From positions 1 to 13,235 of the forward strand of contig CAZHNG010000190.1 of the NCBI GenBank assembly GCA_964533785.1: a DNA stretch of 13,235 nucleotides. The letters run 5' to 3'. The position numbers and the translations under genes are program-made. Origin of the DNA: JANQRV01 sp964533785 (lineage in GTDB: Bacteria > Bacteroidota > Bacteroidia > Chitinophagales > Saprospiraceae). Below the pieces are notes generated by a model that saw nothing but the letters and a program-made list of their open reading frames with translations, was not told the origin of the DNA and did no database searches. Shown here piece after piece: positions 6,837-13,235 of this stretch (its first letter is position 1; each line of letters starts with the position of its first letter).

Positions 6837-6891
6837 GCCTGGTAGCGCTGAATTCCTGACTGCCTTTGGCATGTTATTCGGCGGGTGGTCG

Positions 6892-7003
6892 GTTTCAATC
6901 CTTATTATCCTGGAATGCTCATCTGAAGACGACAAAAAAATGCATCCAATTCAGGCGCAGGAAAGTTTCAATCCTTATTGTACTGTAGAGTTACAAAGGT
7001 CAT
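6892..7003 (+). CRISPR. Two degenerate CRISPR-type repeats, orphan remnant
   Basis: GTTTCAATCCTTATT occurs at 6892-6906 and 6965-6979. The next 13 bases agree at 8 positions (pattern xTxCTGxAxxGxT). Start-to-start distance is 73 bp, equal to a 36-37-bp repeat plus a spacer of similar size. The GTTTCAATCC start is characteristic of many type I-B/III repeats, and the first copy ends ...CTGAAGAC, close to the GAAAC-like ends of such repeats. No third copy is found 73 bp to either side, and no cas gene is in the window. I read it as a decayed two-repeat array or insertion relic; chance is possible but the 15-base identity makes it unlikely. Confidence 0.4.
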
Positions 7004-7022
7004 CAATCGACAACCTTTGTAA
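6991..7022. terminator. 10-bp perfect hairpin between convergent genes
   Basis: TTACAAAGGT (6991-7000), 12-nt loop, ACCTTTGTAA (7013-7022). It lies 28 bp beyond the stop of the minus-strand lipoprotein gene and downstream of the plus-strand plug gene, where a shared terminator is expected. The T-tract is poor on both strands, so efficiency is uncertain. It overlaps the 3' part of the second CRISPR-like repeat. Confidence 0.4.
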
Positions 7023-7050
7023 AATGGATAAAACCTTATTCCAATATTCT

Positions 7051-7656
7051 TTAGTTACAAGCAACCCAACCGTCGTCACATATTGCAACAGCAAACTCCC
7101 AATTGCCAAATGCAACCCCTAAACAGTATGCATATAAATCTCCATCCCCACCAATGAGGTAATCCAAAAGACAAAGATCCGTTTCGAGATCATAGTAATC
7201 CCAAGCATCATTCAGACAGTTAATATATACACATTGACAACAAATCCGAGAATCAACTAGGTCTCTTTGCTTTCCAGCAAATTCAGCAGCAGATCTCCAG
7301 ACGAATATGAAATCGTCTTTATTAAGCTCTCGTAAGCTATTATTGCTATTAAGAACTTCTTGTAATATTGGCAGATAATTATTTAGAAGATAATCCTGAA
7401 ATAACACATTTGTTTCATATCCTATTGATTTATAAAATGGTGTCTCTTTAATTTGTTTTTCTGTGGCGGAATTAATGAAAGAAATTCGTTTTTCGAGGAT
7501 GGTTCTTTTGAATGTTAAAAGGTTTTGGAAGGCATCTTGATTCGAAAGCAACATAGCTTGTTCAGTTAAAATTGAACGCTCTGAGAGCTCATTATCCTTC
7601 TGGCATGCCCCCAGAAGCAAAAGAATAAACAGGAAAAAAAACAGATTTTTGTTCAT
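7051..7656 (-). CDS. Cysteine-rich lipoprotein of unknown function
   Basis: 201 aa. The signal peptide has a textbook lipobox LLGAC, so Cys18 is lipidated and the protein sits on the inner or outer membrane. Residues 25-130 are mostly polar and likely helical. The last 62 residues hold eight cysteines (139, 140, 142, 147, 162, 178, 193, 200). The four at 147, 162, 178 and 193 are spaced 15, 16 and 15 residues apart, with acidic and aromatic residues between, suggesting a disulfide-linked or metal-binding helical repeat. I do not recognise the family. The gene stands alone on its strand, divergent from the next gene, and is AT-rich compared with the genes to its left. It is expressed as a complete ORF with a sensible signal, so it is probably real. 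Confidence 0.8.
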   Translation of the reverse strand: MNKNLFFFLFILLLLGACQKDNELSERSILTEQAMLLSNQDAFQNLLTFKRTILEKRISFINSATEKQIKETPFYKSIGYETNVLFQDYLLNNYLPILQEVLNSNNSLRELNKDDFIFVWRSAAEFAGKQRDLVDSRICCQCVYINCLNDAWDYYDLETDLCLLDYLIGGDGDLYAYCLGVAFGNWEFAVAICDDGWVACN

Positions 7657-7712
7657 AACTATTTGATTTAAGTATAAAAATTTCTAACTATCCAAAGACA
7701 CACAAATACCAC

Positions 7713-7736
7713 AATAATAAGGTGCCACTTATTATT
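7713..7736. promoter_or_regulatory. 9-bp perfect inverted repeat in a divergent intergenic region
   Basis: AATAATAAG, 6-nt centre GTGCCA, CTTATTATT, followed by a run of A. It sits 57 bp upstream of the cysteine-rich lipoprotein start and about 146 bp upstream of the next plus-strand gene. The A-run is on the wrong side for a plus-strand terminator, so an operator-like site is the more natural reading; this is inference. Confidence 0.35.
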
Positions 7737-7882
7737 AAAAAAAACAAAAGCATAATTTTTGAGCGGTGATCAAAAAGTAAGGCTTAAAAAGTTGTGATAC
7801 ACCGTCTTTTTTGAAATAAAACCAGGGAAGTTAAAATACATTCAATTATAAATCGTTTTAAATATAGCAAAAATATTTTTAC

Positions 7883-8629
7883 ATGAAAAATATACTAACG
7901 TTTTTTTTTGTTGTGCAATTAATTTTAAATTATGTTTGCGCTCAAAATTCCATAGAAATATTGAAAAATACTGAAAATGCATATGCATCTTGTGAATTTT
8001 ATTCCAATAATGGAGAATTTACACAAACTCTGATTCAGAATTCAGGAAATAAGCTCATTAGAAAGGGAACATTCTCGACAAGATTTTCGAGAGAATCAGG
8101 TAAATTTAATTTTGAATTAAAGGATAGTGCCACTTTAGGGCACAAAATTGTGAGTAAGAATATTAGCATTAAAAGAAATTCATATAAAGACAAGACAGAC
8201 TATATTTTTTTTGGGAATGAAAGGTTATTAGCTTCAGATAAAACTTCTTTGAACACAGCAGTTGGTAGAGTGGCAGGTATCACGTATGGTTTATCGAGTC
8301 TTATTGGAAGAGCGCTTTTGAAAGACGAAGTCGCAGGTGGCGGAACACTTTTTATTTACGACAGTATTTCGAGAATAGAAGATGAGAAATTCAATGGAAA
8401 ATATTGCTATAAATTAAAATATCTCAAGAAAGTAATTCGAAATGAAAAAGATGATGAACTTGCTTTGAAACCCTTTAAAATGTCTAGTGATAGGGCGCTA
8501 TCAAAGGTGATCCATCATGAAAGAGTTGTCTTTATTCAAAAAGACAATTTTTTTATTAGTAAAATTGAAGAATTTGATCAATTTGACAACTTCCATGTAC
8601 AAACAGTAAAAGTATTTCATCATAATTAA
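7883..8629 (+). CDS. Exported protein of unknown function, possibly LolA-like beta fold
   Basis: 248 aa. It starts with a clear signal peptide (MKNILTFFFVVQLILNYVCA, cleavage likely before QNS) and has no lipobox or T9SS tail, so the product is probably periplasmic. The mature part begins with IEILKNTENAYASCEFYSNNGEF, and alternating short strands follow (FTQTLIQ, KGTFSTRFSR, GKFNFELKDS). That opening, a helix followed by a strand with 'residue-rich in S/T/F' pattern, recalls the unclosed beta-barrel of LolA/outer-membrane lipoprotein-sorting proteins. The resemblance is by pattern only and no motif proves it. The ORF is AT-rich and has no Shine-Dalgarno site. The next reading frame on the same strand is the M15 pseudogene, starting directly after the stop. 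Confidence 0.75.
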   Translation: MKNILTFFFVVQLILNYVCAQNSIEILKNTENAYASCEFYSNNGEFTQTLIQNSGNKLIRKGTFSTRFSRESGKFNFELKDSATLGHKIVSKNISIKRNSYKDKTDYIFFGNERLLASDKTSLNTAVGRVAGITYGLSSLIGRALLKDEVAGGGTLFIYDSISRIEDEKFNGKYCYKLKYLKKVIRNEKDDELALKPFKMSSDRALSKVIHHERVVFIQKDNFFISKIEEFDQFDNFHVQTVKVFHHN

Positions 8630-8631
8630 TC

Positions 8632-9018
8632 AGGGTTCTGTCGCATGTGGATACTGAACCAGCCCAATATATCCAAGTTACAAAAGTTAACTGTGTTGAC
8701 AATATTCTTTCAGAAATATCCAAGGAACCTTCTCCTCTAAAGGAATTACATATTTATTTAAAAAACCCTGGAGGAAGATTTAATTGGCGAGAAATTTAAG
8801 AACCTAATAGACTAAGTGCTCACAGTTTTGGAAGTGCTGTACACATTAATGCAAGGTATTGGAAGTGGGAAATAAATTCTAATCGTCAAATGTTATATGA
8901 AATAAATATTCCAATAGAAATTATTGATATATCTGAAAAACAAGGATTTATATGGGTAGAGATATGGTATCATTTTGACACAATACATTTTGAGCACAGA
9001 TCAGGAATGTTATTTTAA
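8632..9018 (+). pseudogene. Decayed M15-family D-Ala-D-Ala carboxypeptidase (VanY-like)
   Basis: Intact genes of this family encode exported zinc peptidases trimming cell-wall peptides. In the frame ending TAA at 9016-9018 one reads IQVTKVNCVDNILSEI, then NPGGRFNWREI (8764-8796), a TAA at 8797-8799, and on in the same frame RLSAHSFGSAVHIN (8809-8850), IPIEIIDISEKQGFIW (8911-8955 approx.) and WYHFDTIHFEHR (8965-9000). These are family hallmarks in correct order. Defects are a missing N-terminal half with no in-frame ATG, the internal stop, and His (CAC, 8842) where the HSFGxAID zinc ligand Asp is expected. The remnant is about 125 codons against an expected 250 or more. The upstream truncation point abuts the previous gene's stop. 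Family assignment is firm; catalytic inactivity is inferred. Confidence 0.85.
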
Positions 9019-9060
9019 TTTTTAAATTTTCAATGTTATTTCATTTTATTGGCCCTTTTA

Positions 9061-9113
9061 AAAACGAACTTCTCTCAGATCTATAAGATTGGGCTCTAGG
9101 AGAAGTTCGTTTT
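9061..9113. terminator. Strong bidirectional terminator hairpin
   Basis: AAAACGAACTTCTC (9061-9074) pairs perfectly over 14 bp with GAGAAGTTCGTTTT (9100-9113); a further CCTT/AAGG pair can extend it outside. The 25-nt loop is long. The stem base gives T-runs on both strands, and the site lies between a plus-strand reading frame and the 3' end of the minus-strand protease operon, as expected for a shared terminator. Confidence 0.8.
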
Positions 9114-9133
9114 AAGGAAGGGAGAATTCCAAC

Positions 9134-10927
9134 TTACTTTTCTACGTGAAAAGCTTTGGTTTGCACCCCAAGTTTATTGACGACTTTTAGTAGGTAGGTA
9201 CCATTTTCTAAAGATCTTAAATTTATTTGTTGTTTGAGCAACCTTGACTTTGAAGCTTTTATCGAATTACCTTGGAGTGTGATGATTTCAAAGTTTGTTT
9301 CTAATCTATCCCAAGCTGTGTCTTGAGGGGCATTGGGCTGAATTTCAACATTAATGATATCCCTGGCAGGGTTAGGGCTGATTACAACTTGGTAATATGG
9401 ACCGCACCCTGAAGGATAAACACTCTTGGTTGTCAGAAAAGCATTACATGTTTTTGAAGTTACAAAAGCATTGATTGCCCCGCCATAGAAAGGAGAACCT
9501 ACTTGAACAGTAATGCTATTATTATTTTGATATAATATTTGCCATCCCGATGGTAAATGCCATGTGTAATCGTAACAACCAGCACTACCACTTGGAACAT
9601 TTAAAGTGTAAGTATAAGTATAACCCTCACAAACATAATCTGGCCCCGATATAGTTTTATTAAACTGTCCTAATCTTACATAATTTAAAGCATCATATAC
9701 ATTCAATCTTCCAGCTCCTATTCCCCCTAGAAATTGCGAATTGTTTCCAACATTACTTATATCATCTGAAGTACACATCAAAATCTCCCTAGTCTGACTT
9801 TGAACTAAAGTAGGGTTGAGTTCTCTCATTAGAGCTACTGTTCCACTTGTTAACGCAGCGGAAAATGATGTACCCGAAAATGCTCCACCGATACCATTGT
9901 TTGGATAAGTTGTTTGCCAAACCCCGTGTGGAGCGCTAAGATCAACTTCAGGGTCATGAACATGACCTGTAGGCCCATGTTCGTCGTTTTGATTTACAGC
10001 AGTAACACAAATAATACCAGGATTATTACATCCACGATTATATGTTCCGTTATTTCCTGCTGCAACAATCACAACAACCCCAGCATTTATGGCATCCTGA
10101 ATTGCAGTAGCATAAATTCCATTGTCTCTATAATAAAAGCTTAGATTTATTACATCAGCTCCATCGGCGATCGCATCATAAATGGCGTTAACTGATTGTA
10201 CAACACTAACAAAATTACCTCCGGCAGAAATATTATAAAACATTAATCCCGAACTATGACCAACACTAGCAACTCCTGTGCCATTATTAGTTCTTGCAGA
10301 AGCAGTCCCAGCCATTTGATGACCATGTGTATTGGCTGTATTTCCTGTATAGTCCCTAGAAAAAATAGAATTGGGACTTAAATCATAATGATTTTCAGCA
10401 TCATGAGTTTGATCGATGATTGCAATTCTTATATTGTTATTTCCTGTGGTAAGTTGCCATCCCCTTCTAGCATCTAACTGATCAAGCACTCCTATATTAT
10501 TATTCGGATCATTGCTTGTTAAAGGTGCCACGCAATTCGTAGTATATGCGAGATAGGAATAATCCACAAACTGAATGTTAGGATCTTTTTCTAAATTCTC
10601 TTTTAGATTTGATATAGCACAATTCTGGCATTTTATGAGATATGTATTACTCAATCTTGGATTATTTGAAAGCCCTTCAAAACTAGAAACCTGATTAGAA
10701 TTAAATAAGCTGTTTATAGATTGACTATTCATAAATTGTACTAGTGAATAGTTGTTCTTTTTAATTTCAGGTCGAAAACCCTGCTTAAAGGTCACAAGTA
10801 GCTCATTATCAATTATTTGATAAGGATGAGGCTCTTTGGCAATTTGAGGCTGTGCACCAACAGACGTTACAAAAAACAAAAACAAGGCACAAAGAAAAAT
10901 AATTTTTTTTGATAGAATTTGTTTCAT
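9134..10927 (-). CDS. Subtilisin-like S8 serine protease with T9SS type A sorting domain
   Basis: 597 aa, secreted endopeptidase exported by Sec and then the type IX system. Order: signal peptide 1-25 (cleavage near VGA-QPQ); an inhibitor-I9-like propeptide, about 38-127 (ELLVTFKQGF ... NIQFVDYSYLAY); the S8 catalytic domain, about 145-415, with Asp172 (IAIIDQTHD), His201 (THGHQMAGTASA), the oxyanion Asn in AAGNNG (289-294) and Ser354 (SGTSFSA). A PKD/Ig-like beta domain follows at about 425-507, then the T9SS tail at about 516-597 (VISPNPARD ... GTYLLKVVN ... HVEK). The His motif is HGHQMAG rather than the usual HGTHVAG, a mild deviation. The triad is complete, so an active protease is expected. 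It follows the 347-aa T9SS gene after a 5-bp gap, implying one transcript. Confidence 0.95.
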   Translation of the reverse strand: MKQILSKKIIFLCALFLFFVTSVGAQPQIAKEPHPYQIIDNELLVTFKQGFRPEIKKNNYSLVQFMNSQSINSLFNSNQVSSFEGLSNNPRLSNTYLIKCQNCAISNLKENLEKDPNIQFVDYSYLAYTTNCVAPLTSNDPNNNIGVLDQLDARRGWQLTTGNNNIRIAIIDQTHDAENHYDLSPNSIFSRDYTGNTANTHGHQMAGTASARTNNGTGVASVGHSSGLMFYNISAGGNFVSVVQSVNAIYDAIADGADVINLSFYYRDNGIYATAIQDAINAGVVVIVAAGNNGTYNRGCNNPGIICVTAVNQNDEHGPTGHVHDPEVDLSAPHGVWQTTYPNNGIGGAFSGTSFSAALTSGTVALMRELNPTLVQSQTREILMCTSDDISNVGNNSQFLGGIGAGRLNVYDALNYVRLGQFNKTISGPDYVCEGYTYTYTLNVPSGSAGCYDYTWHLPSGWQILYQNNNSITVQVGSPFYGGAINAFVTSKTCNAFLTTKSVYPSGCGPYYQVVISPNPARDIINVEIQPNAPQDTAWDRLETNFEIITLQGNSIKASKSRLLKQQINLRSLENGTYLLKVVNKLGVQTKAFHVEK

Positions 10928-10932
10928 AATAA

Positions 10933-11976
10933 TTAAGTTTTAATAATTTTATAGGTATATATTAGATTGGAATCTACAGATATTTTCAGAAAGTAAAACC
11001 CTGGAAGAAAATCATTTAAATCAAGCCTTTTCTTTGTAGTATTTACTTTATACTGTTTAAGTATATTTCCTTGAATATTATATACTTGTATAACCTTAGA
11101 CCCTTTTGGCAATTCATTTAGATTGATATAATCGGTAACTGGATTGGGGAATATTGAGATAGGTTGAGGAGAAACCTCCACCACATCAGTAGAAATGAAG
11201 TCAAGTATTTCTCTGCAATCAATTTCTTGAAATTGATAAAATTTACCTGGAGTTTCAAAACAACTCAAACCTCTTGGTACTAAATCGACATTATAACTAA
11301 CCCACAACGGTATACCAAAAACATTCCCTCTACCCTCAAAACCGATTCCTTTTAGAATTACGTTGCGTCCGTCATTGCTCTGGCTATAAGTTGGATCGTC
11401 AAAAATGTCCTGAAAGCCCCATTCATTTTCATTTATATCTTCTGAGTCGTTACCAGAAGCATTTGATACATATTGAACTTCAATCGTATCCTGACCGACT
11501 ACCCTATGATCAATAGAATCAATTTGATAAATAAATCTGTCAAACTTGGAATTGGGATATGGCTTACGAAAAAATCCATTGAATTCATTTTCTACGACAC
11601 TCAGAGTGTCTCCGGTTTGGGAACTGAAGTTAAAGACTACACGGAATTGATCCTCGATCCATACCCATACAGAATCTCCAGACACAAAAACATATTCATT
11701 TCCATAGTCTAGTCTTTCACCACTTAATAAAACTCCTTCTCCTTTGATAATTGTGGCGATAGTTTCTTCAATAGTTGTATCCCCGATAACTTGATATAAA
11801 TCGAAGACTGGTACACTCTGCGCGTAAATCGGATTATCAGGATAATTTGGATAGTTATTCAAATAATACCACTTGGAGCCTTCCGAAGCAAAAGATTGTG
11901 TCCAGCTTAGTAAAGGCAACCCTGCAAAAAAAAATATAACAAAACACCGCCCAATTAAGACAATACAACTTTTCAT
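10933..11976 (-). CDS. T9SS-exported protein of a widespread uncharacterised Bacteroidota family
   Basis: 347 aa. The signal peptide (cleavage near LSWTQ-SFA) is followed by a domain, about residues 35-258, starting SKWYYLNN and continuing with VIGDTTI, EYVFVSGDSVWVW, FRVVFNFSSQTGDTL, VVGQDTIEVQYV, LKGIGFEGRG and RGLSCFE ... DC. This run of GDTTI / YDF-like / GDTL / KGIG / CF segments is a pattern I know from many secreted Bacteroidota proteins annotated only by their sorting domain. Two cysteines (239 and 254) near its end could form a disulfide. The T9SS type A tail covers about 268-347 (SIFPNPVTDYINL ... KIIKT). The mature protein is acidic. It is the first gene of an operon with the S8 protease, so it may be a substrate, partner or cell-surface anchor for it; that link is inference. 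Confidence 0.88.
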   Translation of the reverse strand: MKSCIVLIGRCFVIFFFAGLPLLSWTQSFASEGSKWYYLNNYPNYPDNPIYAQSVPVFDLYQVIGDTTIEETIATIIKGEGVLLSGERLDYGNEYVFVSGDSVWVWIEDQFRVVFNFSSQTGDTLSVVENEFNGFFRKPYPNSKFDRFIYQIDSIDHRVVGQDTIEVQYVSNASGNDSEDINENEWGFQDIFDDPTYSQSNDGRNVILKGIGFEGRGNVFGIPLWVSYNVDLVPRGLSCFETPGKFYQFQEIDCREILDFISTDVVEVSPQPISIFPNPVTDYINLNELPKGSKVIQVYNIQGNILKQYKVNTTKKRLDLNDFLPGFYFLKISVDSNLIYTYKIIKT

Positions 11977-12975
11977 ATTATGACAATTAAAATTTTACAT
12001 TATCTATTTAACGATAAAGATCTTTGATGAGAATTAAGCGACTGAAACTTGATTTAGAAATTTGAATGGGGTTTCTTCTATGGAAAAAGAGCAATTGCTA
12101 AACTCTGGGGTAGAAAATATTTATTTATTAAAAATTTTGAATAGATTTACTAAAAAAAATTACATGTATTTAGTAGATCCTAAAATATAAACTAATAAAA
12201 TATAGGATATATGTAATTTTAATCCATTGATCATGGAAATAAAAATAAATAAAAAAGAATAAATAATTATTTGAGTGTAAATTGCAAATAAAAATAAAAA
12301 TAGTCAATGCAAATTTAGAGTTTAACATATTAAAATATAACTATGTAGAAATATGGATTTGTTATTCAATAATTTCTGTTTTAAGCCGATCTTCAAATTC
12401 CAAAGAGAAGCACAAACCCGATAATTTGGTTGAATTGGTTTCTCTTTTCAATCTACACTTATCTGCTAAGATTCTAAATCGTTTCATCTTTTATTGCTTG
12501 TGAATGGCACCTTATCGGTGGTTTGCCCGCCAAACTAAGGGACAAAATATGTCATTATCTCAACTCGAATAGGAGATCACTAAAAAAGCAAGTCTTGGTA
12601 AAATGTGCACATTTTTTAACATCTGATAGGTATCCGAATAAGGTTTTGATAGTCAGGTTTTTATATAGGTATAAGTGAAAGTTGCGGAAATCATTTTTAC
12701 TTCAGTTTCGAAAACTTCATGAATAATTGACAATCAAATGTTGAGTCCAAAACTACAGGTAATATATGAAGTCTCTTTTTCCCTACCAATAATCGAAACA
12801 GCCTTACCACGTCCAAAACCTAGGGCATTGAAAGCTCAATCAAGTATTTTGATTACAGCATAAGCCTATTTTGGAAACTGACAAAGCAACGAGAACATAC
12901 ATTACCCTCAACTTTGTATTAACATTAATTCAATCAGTAACATCGGTTTTTTTACAAAAAAATCACCCTGACATT
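11977..12975. other. About 1 kb of AT-rich DNA without a convincing gene
   Basis: Very AT-rich (for example only 6 G/C in 12241-12300). Two short frames are noted without support: 36 aa on the plus strand at 12080-12190 and 41 aa on the minus strand at 12362-12487; neither matches a family I know. Structures seen are a 7-bp inverted repeat TACTAAA/TTTAGTA (12148-12175), a GC-richer patch with nested inverted repeats (12510-12540), and a perfect 16-bp palindrome at 12600-12615. The upstream part must hold the promoter of the T9SS operon, but I see no clean TAnnTTTG box. Confidence 0.6.
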
Positions 12976-13188
12976 TTAACGCTGTTTGAACTGCCAAAGA
13001 TGATTTTTCGTCCGTTCCACCATCTCATAATATTCCTCCACCTCATACTCTAATCCCGCTGCTTTTAATGCCCCGATGGAATACCTGCCAACCTTTTGCT
13101 CCATAAAGGCCCAAGGCGGGAAATACTGACCAAGCCTTGTTAATGGGCGTGAAAAAGGTACCACAGATGGGCGCGAAAAAGGTACCAC
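12976..13188 (-). pseudogene. Probable gene fragment, C-terminal piece of an unidentified protein
   Basis: The frame ends TAA at 12976-12978 and reads YFPPWAFMEQKVGRYSIGAL, then KAAGLEYEVEEYYEMVERTK and NHLWQFKQR. Composition and codon use look like a real coding sequence and like the genes at the left of the window, unlike the AT-rich DNA beside it. Upstream, the frame enters a duplicated 24-bp motif that encodes VVPFSRP twice, and is closed by a stop just beyond, so the natural N-terminus is missing. I do not recognise the family. It could also be a short protein starting at the Met of AFMEQKV (42 aa), but a truncated gene is more likely. Confidence 0.4.
13144..13188. repeat. Two tandem copies of a 24-bp motif
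   Basis: TGGGCGTGAAAAAGGTACCAC (13144-13164) is repeated at 13168-13188 with one change (GCG for GTG... at the sixth base), a 24-bp period. The period is a multiple of three, so on the minus strand it encodes an octapeptide repeat. It marks the 5' boundary of the gene fragment on that strand and may be the edge of an insertion or a local slippage duplication. Confidence 0.75.
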
Positions 13189-13235
13189 TCCAAATTGTTA
13201 AACTTGGCCTCCAAAACGGACGGTCACAATGTACG

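Noticed and set aside
7030..7060. Possible third CRISPR-like copy (CCTTATT ... GTTACAA)
   Set aside because: Spacing to the second copy is 61 bp rather than 73, only short words match, and the right part belongs to the 3' end of the minus-strand lipoprotein gene.
6871..7122. 83-aa plus-strand ORF across the CRISPR-like repeats
   Set aside because: It runs through the repeats and hairpin into the antisense of the lipoprotein gene and has no recognisable motif.
7717..7727. 11-base word ATAAGGTGCCA that recurs inverted at 12505-12515
   Set aside because: An 11-base match is expected by chance many times in 13 kb, and neither copy extends further.
12282..12503. 73-aa plus-strand ORF and an opposite 41-aa frame in the AT-rich gap
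   Set aside because: Neither has a recognisable motif, signal peptide or initiation context; AT-rich DNA gives such frames easily.

Overview
The window most resembles a chromosomal segment from a marine-type member of the Bacteroidota, probably near the Saprospiria (Lewinella-like). This rests on two proteins with type IX secretion (T9SS) C-terminal sorting domains, several Bacteroidota-style lipoproteins, a formylglycine sulfatase, a stand-alone TonB-plug lipoprotein, a TAnnTTTG-type promoter and the absence of Shine-Dalgarno sequences. The genus is inference; no rRNA or other taxonomic marker is present.

Left part (1-6836, balanced base composition). A small repeat-built element (166-387) with 17-bp terminal inverted repeats lies just beyond the end of a lipoprotein sulfatase gene on the minus strand. 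Divergent from it run three methionine-salvage genes in pathway-related order: mtnB (dehydratase), mtnD (acireductone dioxygenase) and mtnC (enolase-phosphatase). They turn methylthioribulose-1-phosphate into the 2-keto acid precursor of methionine; mtnA and mtnK/mtnP are not in the window. The mtnC gene ends inside an 18-copy CAATG tandem array, and its stop codon is made by the repeat. The array is followed by a secreted serine hydrolase of the beta-lactamase/penicillin-binding class C fold and by a 137-residue lipoprotein that consists only of a TonB receptor plug domain.

Transition (6837-7050). Two degenerate copies of a CRISPR-type repeat (GTTTCAATCCTTATT core) lie exactly 73 bp apart, the size of one repeat-spacer unit, with no cas gene nearby. 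The base composition becomes clearly AT-rich from here on.

Right part (7051-12975, AT-rich, accessory-looking). It holds a cysteine-rich lipoprotein of unknown function, a divergent secreted protein with a possible LolA-like shape, a decayed M15 D-Ala-D-Ala carboxypeptidase gene (no start, an in-frame stop, a metal-ligand Asp changed to His), a strong convergent terminator, and a two-gene minus-strand operon: a T9SS protein of a widespread but uncharacterised family followed by a T9SS-exported subtilisin-like (S8) protease. About 1 kb of very AT-rich DNA without a convincing gene follows. The window ends in a C-terminal gene fragment joined to a duplicated 24-bp motif.

I did not find a clear new multi-gene system. 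The best candidates for follow-up are the repeat-built element at 166-387, the orphan CRISPR-like repeats at the composition break, the M15 pseudogene, and the cysteine-rich lipoprotein with Cys spaced about every 15 residues.
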